The notes under the pieces were generated by a model. It ran no database searches. It was not told where the DNA came from and saw nothing but the letters and a program-made list of their open reading frames with translations. Below, one piece after another: positions 27,734-36,169 of a stretch of 64,000 nt of DNA. The stretch comes from Glycomyces tenuis DSM 44171. GTDB taxonomy: Bacteria > Actinomycetota > Actinomycetes > Mycobacteriales > Micromonosporaceae. Location of the stretch: the NCBI RefSeq assembly GCF_000427885.1, contig NZ_ATYW01000005.1:1-64000 (forward strand), written 5' to 3'. How positions within the stretch are numbered: position 1 is the first letter of the stretch; every line of letters begins with the position of its first letter. Position numbers and translations under genes: made by a program.

Positions 27734-28984
27734 ATGGGCACAAAGCTGTCGGAAGCCGAGGCCGAGGTCTACGTGGGCGAGCACTGCTTCACCGCGGGCC
27801 GGCCGAGTCGGATCGGCGTGGAGCTCGAATGGCTCCTCCGCTTCGCGCACGACGAGACCGCGCCGGTCGGGCGCGAGCTGTCGGAGTCGCTCATCGTCCC
27901 GTTGGAGCAGGGCGGTCCGCTGCCGCGCGGCGGCCGCGTCACCAGGGAGCCGGGCGGCCAGGTCGAGCTCAGCTCGGCGCCGGCCGGGAGCCTCGCCGAG
28001 TGCGTCGACGACGTCACCGCCGATCTGGGCGCCATCGCCGAGGCGCTCGCGCCGCACGGGCTCGTGATCGAGGGCGGCGGCCTCGACGCCCGCCGTCCGC
28101 CGGTGATCGTCGTCGACGACCCCCGGTACCGGACGATGGAGGCCTACTACGAGGACAAGCAGGCCGCGTACGGGCTGATGTGCAGCACCGCGTCCGTGCA
28201 GGTCAACCTCGACGCCGGGGAGGAGGACGGGGTCCTCGGCTGGCGGCGGCGCTGGACGCTGGCGCACCGCCTCGGGCCGGTCCTGAACGCCTCGTTCGCC
28301 AACTCCCCCTTGCTGGAGGGGCGGCCCACCGGCCTGAAGTCGACGCGGCAGACGCTGTGGTGGCGCCTCGACCGGGCCCGCACCAGGCCCGCCACCGAGG
28401 AGGAGGACGGCGGCGACCCGCGCGAGGCGTGGACGCGGTACGCGCTCGACGCGCCCGTGCTGTGCCTCAGGCGCGAGGCGCCCGAGGAGCCGTGGGATCC
28501 CCCGCGCGGCCTGACGTTCCGCGATTGGCTGCGCGGCGAGTGCGAGGAACGCGAGCCCACCATGGAGGACCTGCGTTACCACCTGGGGACGATGTTCCCG
28601 CCGGTGCGCCCGCGCGGCTGGCTGGAGCTGCGCATGATCGACGCCCAGGCGGGCGAGGGCTGGATGGTGCCGCTGGCGCTGTGCTGGGCCCTGTTCGACG
28701 ACCCCGCCGCCTCGGTCGTGGCCTGGGAGGCCACCGAGCCGCTGGTCGGCGGCGACGGACTCCCGGCGTGGGAGGTGTGGCAGCGGGCCAACCGGGACGG
28801 GCTCGCCGACCGGGCCATCGGCGAGGCCGCCCGCGCGTGCTTCGCCGCCGCACGGGACGCGCTCGACAGGGACGGCGCGCCCGAGCGGGTGCGGGGCGCC
28901 CTGCGCGGCTTCGCCGCCCGCTACGTCGAGCGCGGCCGCTGCCCGGCCGACGACCTGCTCGACGCCGCGGCCCTGGCCGGATGA
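27734..28984 (+). CDS. egtA: EgtA-type glutamate-cysteine ligase
   Basis: 416 aa. ATG 27734 is preceded by AGGGGTG. It is the actinobacterial glutamate-cysteine ligase family (GCS2/EgtA): GVELEWLL near residue 26 binds metal/ATP, RVTREPGGQVELSSAPAGSL is the glutamate-binding segment, and STASVQVNLDAG and HLGTMFPPVRPRGWLELRMID follow. In ergothioneine synthesis it makes gamma-glutamylcysteine, the sulfur donor used by EgtB. The rest of the egt cluster (egtB, C, D, E) is not in the window, so egtA is unlinked here. It ends 7 bp from the convergent acyl-CoA dehydrogenase. Confidence 0.9.
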   Translation: MGTKLSEAEAEVYVGEHCFTAGRPSRIGVELEWLLRFAHDETAPVGRELSESLIVPLEQGGPLPRGGRVTREPGGQVELSSAPAGSLAECVDDVTADLGAIAEALAPHGLVIEGGGLDARRPPVIVVDDPRYRTMEAYYEDKQAAYGLMCSTASVQVNLDAGEEDGVLGWRRRWTLAHRLGPVLNASFANSPLLEGRPTGLKSTRQTLWWRLDRARTRPATEEEDGGDPREAWTRYALDAPVLCLRREAPEEPWDPPRGLTFRDWLRGECEEREPTMEDLRYHLGTMFPPVRPRGWLELRMIDAQAGEGWMVPLALCWALFDDPAASVVAWEATEPLVGGDGLPAWEVWQRANRDGLADRAIGEAARACFAAARDALDRDGAPERVRGALRGFAARYVERGRCPADDLLDAAALAG

Positions 28985-28991
28985 GCGGGTG

Positions 28992-30158
<1,167 letters not shown>

Positions 30159-30241
30159 CGGCGTTCACTCCTTCACGGGATCGTGCGGGCGGGGACGGCG
30201 GGCGCGGGCGCCGACGGTTCTCCACCGGACGGTCAGGTGTG

Positions 30242-30255
30242 TTACTCACGAGTAA
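30242..30255. promoter_or_regulatory. inverted repeat TTACTC-N-GAGTAA upstream of the acyl-CoA dehydrogenase
   Basis: TTACTCACGAGTAA is a 14-bp near-perfect palindrome (arms TTACTC and GAGTAA, two-base centre), about 84 bp upstream of the acyl-CoA dehydrogenase start. It could be an operator for a TetR-like fatty-acid regulator; that is a guess from gene function. Confidence 0.4.
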
Positions 30256-30388
30256 GGTACGCCGAGTCTAACCCACCGGGCCGCGCGGCGGTGACACGGA
30301 ACACCGGGAATTCCCCGCCGGTTCCCCGCAACGTCATCGGCCGTTCATGCGTGGAGCTGAATATACGGTGGCGATATCGTAGACGCTC

Positions 30389-30501
30389 GCGAGCTGTACA
30401 TTGACTCAGCCGGCGAGCTTGCGGGCCGTACATCGGCACTCGGGCGAGCCCGCGGTCCGTACATTGGCATCCGCGGCGACGTTTGCGAGCCGCACATCGG
30501 T
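30389..30501 (+). repeat. four helically phased direct repeats upstream of ugd
   Basis: Four 17-bp units start at 30389, 30421, 30452 and 30485, so the spacings are 32, 31 and 33 bp. Consensus is GCGRGCCGTACATYGGC. Unit 2 contains the inverted repeat GCCG-TACAT-CGGC; units 1, 3 and 4 keep part of it. A weaker fifth copy may lie near 30521. Equal spacing of about three helical turns places all copies on one face of the helix, which suggests cooperative binding of a regulator. The array ends about 100 bp before ugd. Confidence 0.6.
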
Positions 30502-30601
30502 TCCCCGCGCGGCGACGCCTGCGGAACCGCATACACGAGCGGGACCCGCCCGGCGGGCACAGCGGTTCCTCCGACACCACGAAAGACAGGGCACGCATCA
30601 G

Positions 30602-32002
30602 ATGGGCAACGCGACGCAGACTCCGGAGACCCCGCAGAACACCACCACACGGCCCCGCATCGCCTTCATCGGCTGCGGCTACCTCGGGGCGACCTACGCG
30701 ATCTGCTTCGCCGAGCTCGGCTACGAGGTCGTCGGCTACGACATCAACACCGCCAAGATCGAGGCGTTCTCCTCGGGCACCGTGCCCTTCCACGAGCCGG
30801 GCCTGCCCGAGCTGCTCAAGAAGAACCTCGAGTCCGGGCGCCTGCGCTTCACCACCGACGTGCAGGCCACCGCCGACTTCGCCGACGTCCACTTCATCTG
30901 CGTCGACACCCCGCAGCGCCAGGGAGAGCCGGGCGCCGACCTGTCCTACATCGAGGCCGCCGTCACCACGCTCTCGCGCCACCTGACCCGCAAGTGCCTC
31001 ATCGTCGGCAAGTCCACCGTCCCGGTCGGCACCGCCTCCTGGGTCCAGGAGCTGGTCGACCGCCACGCCCCCCAGGGCCTGGGCGTCGAGGTCGGCTGGT
31101 CGCCGGAGTTCCTCCAGGAGTCCAACGCGATGCACGACGTGCTGCGCCCCAGCCGCATCGTCTACGCCGCGCAGTCCGAGTGGGCCTCGGCGCTCCTCAA
31201 GGACGTCCACAAGGGCATCCTGGAGCTCGCCGCGGTCGAGGACCGCGAGGTGCCGGTCGTCGAGACCGACCTGGCGACCGCCGAGCTGGTCAAGGTCGCC
31301 GCCAACGCCTTCCTGTCGACGAAGATCTCCTTCATCAACGCCATGGCCGACCTGTGCGAGGTCACCGGCGGCGACGTCACCGACCTGGCGCGGGCCATCG
31401 GCCACGACCAGCGCATCGGCAACAAGTTCCTGCGCGCCGGCATCGGCTTCGGCGGCGGCTGCCTGCCGAAGGACCTCCGGGCGCTCACCGCCCGCGCCGG
31501 CGAGCTCGGCGTCGGCGAGTCCTTCCGCTTCCTCGGCGAGATCGACCAGGTCAACACCCGCCGCCGCAGCCACACCGTGCGCGCCGTCGCCGACCTGGTC
31601 GGCCGCCCCGCAGGTCCGGCCGGGCCGGACCTGACGGGCGTGCGCGTCGCCTACCTCGGCGCCACGTTCAAGCCCGACACCGACGACATCCGCGACTCCC
31701 CCGCGCTGGCGATCGCGCGCAAGCTCCGCACCGCACGCGCCGACGTGGTCGTCTACGACCCCGAGGGCCTCGACAACGCCAAGGTCGCCGCGCCGGAGCT
31801 CAGCTACGTGAAGACCCTCGCCGAGGCCGTCGCGGGCGCCGACGTGGTGTGTGCGATGGTCCCGTGGGAGGAGTTCCGCACGCTCGACCCCGAGGCGCTG
31901 GGCCGCCAGGTCGCCGCGCGGCGCCTCCTCGACGGCATGAACGCCTACGACGCCGAGCAGTGGCGCAAGCACGGCTGGACCTACCGCGGCATCGGCCGCT
32001 GA
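30602..32002 (+). CDS. ugd: UDP-glucose 6-dehydrogenase
   Basis: 466 aa from ATG 30602. NAD-binding motif IAFIGCGYLGATYA (about 19-32), the substrate region VGWSPEFLQES, and the catalytic cysteine in FGGGCLPKDL (Cys287). The C-terminal domain has YLGATFKPDTDDIRDSPAL, which closes on the UDP-sugar. It oxidises UDP-glucose to UDP-glucuronate in two steps with NAD+. It is not in an operon with other sugar genes but fits the uronic-acid polymer theme of the window. Its own upstream region carries the phased repeat array. Confidence 0.9.
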   Translation: MGNATQTPETPQNTTTRPRIAFIGCGYLGATYAICFAELGYEVVGYDINTAKIEAFSSGTVPFHEPGLPELLKKNLESGRLRFTTDVQATADFADVHFICVDTPQRQGEPGADLSYIEAAVTTLSRHLTRKCLIVGKSTVPVGTASWVQELVDRHAPQGLGVEVGWSPEFLQESNAMHDVLRPSRIVYAAQSEWASALLKDVHKGILELAAVEDREVPVVETDLATAELVKVAANAFLSTKISFINAMADLCEVTGGDVTDLARAIGHDQRIGNKFLRAGIGFGGGCLPKDLRALTARAGELGVGESFRFLGEIDQVNTRRRSHTVRAVADLVGRPAGPAGPDLTGVRVAYLGATFKPDTDDIRDSPALAIARKLRTARADVVVYDPEGLDNAKVAAPELSYVKTLAEAVAGADVVCAMVPWEEFRTLDPEALGRQVAARRLLDGMNAYDAEQWRKHGWTYRGIGR

Positions 32003-32006
32003 CCGA

Positions 32007-32270
32007 CTACAGGTTCGGCTGACGCGCGCTGCTGGTGATGCGTGTGAACGGCCAGGCGTGGGGCGGGCGGTCGACGAGCTCGGCGGGCGGTTCGGGCAGC
32101 GTGCGCGGCGTCCCCGGTCCGACGACGATCACCACGACGCGCCCCGGCGCGGTGAACACCTCGGTGCGGACCGACTCGCCGAGTCCGGCCGCGCCCTCGG
32201 TGAGCACCCATTCCAGCAGCTCGCCTTCGAGTCCGGGGCGGGCCTTGGCCTCCCACATCAGCGTGTCCAC
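32007..32270 (-). CDS. small protein with ferredoxin-like (ABM-type) pattern, downstream of ubiX
   Basis: 87 aa from GTG 32270, or 83 from ATG 32258, which forms a TGATG junction with the ubiX stop. The segment MWEAKARPGLEGELLEWVL, then TEVFTAPGRVVVIVVG, resembles the beta-alpha-beta pattern of antibiotic-biosynthesis-monooxygenase-like (ABM) dimers. I do not recognise a specific family. It overlaps ubiX and converges on ugd with a 4-bp gap. Codon bias and translational coupling make it a real gene; function is unknown. Confidence 0.65.
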   Translation of the reverse strand: MDTLMWEAKARPGLEGELLEWVLTEGAAGLGESVRTEVFTAPGRVVVIVVGPGTPRTLPEPPAELVDRPPHAWPFTRITSSARQPNL

Positions 32271-32866
32271 GGCGGCTGCGTCCCTTCGGGGTCGGGGTGC
32301 TGGGGGCCCAGGCCGGTCCAGCGCCGGGCCCTCGCACTGGGCAGGTCGAACTGGTCGAGGACCCGGACCACGATGTGGTCGACGACGTCCTCGACGGTCT
32401 CGGGGTGGTTGTAGAACGCCGGGACCGGCGGCATGACGACCGCGCCCATGCGCGAGAGCGCCAGCAGGTTCTCCAGGTGGATGTCGGACAGCGGGCTCTC
32501 GCGGGCGACCAGGACGAGCCTGCGCCGCTCCTTGAGCACGACATCGGCGGCCCGCCCGATGAGGCCCTCGGTGTAGCCGGTGCGGATGCCCGCGACGGTC
32601 TTCATGCTGCACGGGGCGATGATCATGCCGTCGGTGCGGAACGAGCCCGAGGAGATCGGCGCGGCCTGCTCGCCCGGCCCGTAGCTGTGGTCGGCCAGGC
32701 TCGCGACCTCGGCGGCCGAGCGGCCGGTCTCGAGCTTCAGGGTGGTGCGCGCCCACTTGCTGATCACCAGGTGCGTCTCGACGCCCTCGATCTCGCGCAG
32801 GGCCTCGAGCAGCCGCACTCCGAACACGGCGCCGGTGGCCCCGGTCATGCCGACGACCAATCTCAT
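32258..32866 (-). CDS. ubiX: UbiX-family flavin prenyltransferase
   Basis: 202 aa, ATG 32866. The sequence starts MRLVVGMTGATGAVFGVRLLEAL, the FMN-binding loop of UbiX/Pad1. SSGSFRTDGMIIAPCSMKTVAGI contains the conserved Ser-rich FMN and prenyl-phosphate site, and LVLVARESPLSDIHLENLL and PPVPAFYNHP complete the family pattern. The enzyme prenylates FMN to make prFMN, the cofactor of UbiD decarboxylases. No ubiD-type gene lies in the window, so its client is elsewhere. The downstream 87-aa gene overlaps its stop. Confidence 0.92.
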   Translation of the reverse strand: MRLVVGMTGATGAVFGVRLLEALREIEGVETHLVISKWARTTLKLETGRSAAEVASLADHSYGPGEQAAPISSGSFRTDGMIIAPCSMKTVAGIRTGYTEGLIGRAADVVLKERRRLVLVARESPLSDIHLENLLALSRMGAVVMPPVPAFYNHPETVEDVVDHIVVRVLDQFDLPSARARRWTGLGPQHPDPEGTQPPWTR

Positions 32867-33044
32867 CCGAGACCTCCAGTTCCGCGGGCCGGAGCGGACC
32901 GAAAGACGATACCGCTCCCGACTGCACCGTAGAACCCGGCCGCGGCGGCCCGGCGGCGAGGCCGAGCGGAAGCGAAGTCTCTCACGGCTTCGGCGAGCTC
33001 ATCCGATAGTGCAACAATGTCGCGATATGGGCGACTGTGCGCCA

Positions 33045-33050
33045 TAAGAT
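33045..33050 (+). promoter_or_regulatory. -10 hexamer TAAGAT implying a leaderless deacetylase transcript
   Basis: TAAGAT ends at 33050; initiation seven bases later is exactly A33057 of the start codon. No ribosome binding site is present before that ATG. No clear -35. Confidence 0.5.
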
Positions 33051-33056
33051 CACTCC

Positions 33057-33965
33057 ATGAGGCGATTCAGACTCGGGCTCGGCGTCGCCGCCGCCACCGC
33101 CGTCTTCCTGCTGCTCGCCGGGGCCTGGCCCGACGGGGCCGACCGGGGCGCGGAGCGGGACGCCGCCGAGCCCGGCGACTCGGCCTCCCCCTCCATCGCG
33201 GGCGCGCCCGCGGGCGAGCCCTCCCCCACCGGCGAGGCCGATCCCACGCCGGTCGAGGCGGAGCCCACCGACGGGGCCGAGGAGAGCTCCGCGCCCGCCC
33301 ACGAGCCCCCTTCCGAGCGCTCCTCGGGAGACGTCACCGCCGAGCCGGACACCCCCGCCAGGGACGCCCACGGCGGCCCGATGGGCACCCGCGACCACAC
33401 CGGCTCGAACGGCGTCGCCCTCACCTTCGACGACGGCCCCGACCCGAACTGGACGCCGAAGGTCCTCGCCGAGCTGCGCGAGCGGGGCGTCAAGGCCACG
33501 TTCTGCGTCATCGGCGCCTACGCCGAGGCCCACCCCGACCTCATCGCCGACATCGTCCACGACGGGCACACGCTGTGCAGCCACACGTGGTTCCACGAGC
33601 TCGACCTGGGCGAGCGGAGCACCGAGGAGATCCGGGCGAACCTCCAGCGCACCGAGGACGCGATCGAGAAGGCCGCGCCGGGCGCCGAGGTCGAGTACTT
33701 CCGCCACCCCGGCGGGCAGTGGACGGACCGGGCGGTCGAGGTGGCCGCCGAGATGGGCATGGAGTCGCTGCACTGGGACATCGACCCCTCTGACTGGGAC
33801 CGGCGCACCACCGAGGCCCAGATCCGCGACCGCGTCCTGGACGCGAAGCCGGGCTCGATCATCCTGCTGCACGACGGCGCCTCGAACCAGGAGGCGATGT
33901 TCGGGGCCCTGGGCGCGATCCTCGACGAGTTCGCGCGCCGCGAGTACGCGCTGGTGGCGCTGTGA
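33057..33965 (+). CDS. membrane-anchored or secreted polysaccharide deacetylase (NodB domain)
   Basis: 302 aa. Residues 5-23 are a hydrophobic signal or anchor, followed by a long Pro/Glu/Ala/Ser-rich linker to about 115. The NodB domain follows: TFDDGP (123-128, metal-binding Asp), SHTWFH (His176, His180), RHPGGQW, and LLHDG near the end. Such enzymes remove N-acetyl groups from peptidoglycan or from envelope glycans, often for lysozyme resistance. The linker would let it reach across the wall. Its stop touches the stop of the convergent ABC permease (TGATCA). Confidence 0.9.
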   Translation: MRRFRLGLGVAAATAVFLLLAGAWPDGADRGAERDAAEPGDSASPSIAGAPAGEPSPTGEADPTPVEAEPTDGAEESSAPAHEPPSERSSGDVTAEPDTPARDAHGGPMGTRDHTGSNGVALTFDDGPDPNWTPKVLAELRERGVKATFCVIGAYAEAHPDLIADIVHDGHTLCSHTWFHELDLGERSTEEIRANLQRTEDAIEKAAPGAEVEYFRHPGGQWTDRAVEVAAEMGMESLHWDIDPSDWDRRTTEAQIRDRVLDAKPGSIILLHDGASNQEAMFGALGAILDEFARREYALVAL

Positions 33966-34712
33966 TCAGAGTTCTCTGCGCCGCAGCACGGCCAGCGCGA
34001 CACCGTACAACAGGGCCGCCGTCGCCAGGCAGGACCCGATCTGGACGAGCGCGTGGGGATGGAACAGCAGCATCTCGAAGAGCCGGCCGCGCGCGTCGAC
34101 CAGCGGCTCCACCACCAGTGAGGCGCCGAACAGCGCGATCAGCGCGAGGAGGGCCGCCCATCCCGCCCACATCCGCAGCGCGGAGGCCAGGGTGTGGACG
34201 GCGACGGCCAAGACGGTCAGGAAGGCGAACTGCCGCGCGAAGCCCACTGCCACGTCGTCACCGGTCCATCCGAAGACCTCGCCGAGGTTGAGGACCTGGA
34301 ACGTCTGCGCCCACGAGTGGTCGAGGGTGTGGTAGAAGGCCAGGTTCACGGCGGACACGGCGGCGGCCAGGATCATGTAGAGCAGCATGGAGCCCGCCAG
34401 GAAGTCCGCCTTGGAGGCGTTGAGGTGCATCACCTTGGCCTGGTGTCCGGCGGCCACGGTGATCGGAGCGACGAGCAGGAGGAGGAGGCAGGCGTTGCCG
34501 CTGCCGATCAGATAGCTGTCCTCGAAGTACTCGTCCGGCCCCGCCTGCACGATCTGGATCACGCTCGGGACGGTGACCAGTGCGAAGAAGACCGCCGTCA
34601 CCGTCCACGCGAGGCCGAGGTTGGCCAGGCTGAGACGCGCGACCGCCCAGGCCCTGCCGACCGACGTTCCGCCCGTGGCCCGGGCCGCCTGCGTCATCGT
34701 CGCATCACTCAT
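33966..34712 (-). CDS. ABC exporter permease subunit, six membrane segments
   Basis: 248 aa from ATG 34712, which overlaps the ATPase stop by 8 bp and has GGAGG nine bases upstream; ATG 34733 is an alternative. Hydrophobic segments at about 28-50, 64-88, 110-132, 165-185, 190-210 and 220-240. No recognisable family motif, as usual for ABC-2-like permeases. It pairs with the ATPase encoded by the overlapping gene. The substrate is unknown; the ATPase resembles those of YtrB-type and antibiotic-resistance exporters. Confidence 0.75.
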   Translation of the reverse strand: MSDATMTQAARATGGTSVGRAWAVARLSLANLGLAWTVTAVFFALVTVPSVIQIVQAGPDEYFEDSYLIGSGNACLLLLLVAPITVAAGHQAKVMHLNASKADFLAGSMLLYMILAAAVSAVNLAFYHTLDHSWAQTFQVLNLGEVFGWTGDDVAVGFARQFAFLTVLAVAVHTLASALRMWAGWAALLALIALFGASLVVEPLVDARGRLFEMLLFHPHALVQIGSCLATAALLYGVALAVLRRREL

Positions 34713-35418
34713 CGACGCCGCCCTCCAGCACACTGAGGAAGTAGTCGTCGGCGGAGGGGAACCGCGCCGCGATGTCGCTCATCGGCGCGCCGGCGCGGAC
34801 GGCGCCGCCGTCGATGACGATCAAGTGGTCGGCCACGCCGGCGATGTCGTCCATCTGGTGAGTGGAGACGACGATGATCCGCGGACGCCGGTCCAGGCTC
34901 TCGCGCAGCAGCGCGCTGAAGCGGCGGCGCATCACCACGTCGAAGCCCAGTGACGGCTCGTCGAGCATCACGACGTCGGTGTTCGCCGCCAACCCGATGA
35001 TGGTGGACACCATCGTCTGCATCCCGAAGGACAGCCGCTTGTACTTCCGCCTCGGATCGAGCTCGAAGCGCCGCACCATGGCCCGCGCGAACTCATGGTC
35101 GAAGTCGTCGTGCAGTCGGCTCGCGGCGCCGAGGAGGCCGGCGGCGCTCATGTTGAACTGAGCGGCTCGGCTCTCGACGAAGACGACCGAACGCGACATC
35201 CGCCGAGGCGAGCACGGTTCCCCGTTGACTCGGATCTCTCCGGCGGAGGGCCGCAGGTGCCCTGCGATCAACTTCATCAATGTCGTCTTGCCCGCTCCGT
35301 TCCTCCCCAGGAGCCCGTGGACGCCGGCCCGGTCGAGCCGGAGCGTCAAATCGTCGACCGCCCTCAGCCTTCCGTATCGCTTCGTCACGTTGTCGACGTG
35401 AATGCTCTGTCTTCTCAT
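34705..35418 (-). CDS. ABC exporter ATP-binding subunit
   Basis: 237 aa from ATG 35418; the frame is open to 35637 but that part is not conserved. Walker A is GRNGAGKTTL (about 37-46). The signature motif is degenerate: KRLSFGMQTMV rather than LSGGQ. Walker B is VVMLDEPSLGFD and the H-loop is VVSTHQMDD. The weak signature with YKRLSFGM is typical of the YtrB/EcsA-like group. An upstream GGGGAACC gives a modest ribosome binding site. Forms a two-gene operon with the permease. Confidence 0.87.
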   Translation of the reverse strand: MRRQSIHVDNVTKRYGRLRAVDDLTLRLDRAGVHGLLGRNGAGKTTLMKLIAGHLRPSAGEIRVNGEPCSPRRMSRSVVFVESRAAQFNMSAAGLLGAASRLHDDFDHEFARAMVRRFELDPRRKYKRLSFGMQTMVSTIIGLAANTDVVMLDEPSLGFDVVMRRRFSALLRESLDRRPRIIVVSTHQMDDIAGVADHLIVIDGGAVRAGAPMSDIAARFPSADDYFLSVLEGGVDE

Positions 35419-35667
35419 CGGATCGGTTCCCCTCCTCGGATCGCCCGCGTGGACTGTCCCGGCCAGCGTGTCACGAGGGGGCGGGGAGTGTCGGTGACGC
35501 TGAATGCCCGATCGGGGTGCAGGAAACTCCACCTCGGACGGGTCGACGACATCGCACTTCGTCAGACGGCTCGCCGCGGCCTGGGAGCGCGTCGGCGCGC
35601 TCGTCCCGAACCGGCGCGCGGAGGCCTCGACGCCCACAGGTGGGCGGAACGCCGCCGAGCGGGATTC

Positions 35668-36081
35668 TCAGCGCAGGTTCTCGGGCATGCGGCGGCCCGG
35701 CAGCAGCGCCAGGAACGCCAGCGCGATCAGCCCGACCGACACTCCGGCCTGCACCGGAAAGGAGAGGCCGAGCAGTCCGCCCGCGTCGGCGTCGCGGCCG
35801 GATTCGTTGACCTCGGGGTTCCCCGGGTCGCCGCCGCCGCTGGGGTCGGAGCCGCCGCCGTCGCCATTGCCGTCGCCGTCGCCGTCCTCGTCGGGTTCGG
35901 ACGTGCCGTCGCCGTCGTAGCTCGGGCTCGGGGTCTCCGGCGGGTAGACCGGGTTGGTCTGGTCGGCGTTGGTCCACTCCACCTGAGTCGGGACCTCTTC
36001 GTGCGGAAGGAATGACAAAGCGCTCACCGCACCGAGGAAGGTCGCGGCGAGCACCAGATGCAGCAGCCGATTCTTGCGCAC
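35668..36081 (-). CDS. secreted, C-terminally membrane-anchored small protein
   Basis: 137 aa from GTG 36081 with AGGTG upstream. An N-terminal signal peptide (about 1-25, hydrophobic LLHLVLAATFLGAVSALSF) is followed by an acidic low-complexity region (50-100) of Asp, Gly, Ser and Pro repeats. A C-terminal hydrophobic segment (about 108-127) then ends in RRMPENLR. This is the plan of a surface protein: signal, flexible acidic stalk and membrane anchor. No LPXTG motif is seen. The function is not known. It is separated from the CDP-alcohol phosphatidyltransferase by 88 bp. Confidence 0.7.
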   Translation of the reverse strand: MRKNRLLHLVLAATFLGAVSALSFLPHEEVPTQVEWTNADQTNPVYPPETPSPSYDGDGTSEPDEDGDGDGNGDGGGSDPSGGGDPGNPEVNESGRDADAGGLLGLSFPVQAGVSVGLIALAFLALLPGRRMPENLR

Positions 36082-36169
36082 AGGTACACCTTAGTTCCAT
36101 TGCACCAGAGCCGCCCGCCCGTTGCCGTGTATGCCCCGAACGGGTTCGCTTGAAGGGCTTGGGGGACCG

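Larger units (their letters stand above)
30159..30601. other. 443-bp divergent intergenic region between acyl-CoA dehydrogenase and ugd
   Basis: Short frames here are not supported by codon use. The central feature is the phased repeat array 30389-30501. TTACTCACGAGTAAGG near 30241-30256 contains an inverted repeat (TTACTC/GAGTAA) that may belong to the leftward promoter. The ugd start at 30602 has no obvious strong ribosome binding site. Confidence 0.55.

Noticed and set aside
30345-30650. Leftward frame with a repeated MYGPRA-like peptide
   Set aside because: The peptide repeats come from the phased DNA repeats read in one frame. No ribosome binding site or codon bias supports it.
32863-33045. 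60-codon leftward frame ending in ATGA with ubiX
   Set aside because: Third codon positions are not G/C biased, it lies over the deacetylase promoter, and the product has no recognisable features. The overlap is probably chance.
35419-35667. Possible small gene in the 249-bp gap before the acidic surface protein
   Set aside because: Frames on both strands lack start sites and conserved patterns. It is treated as intergenic.
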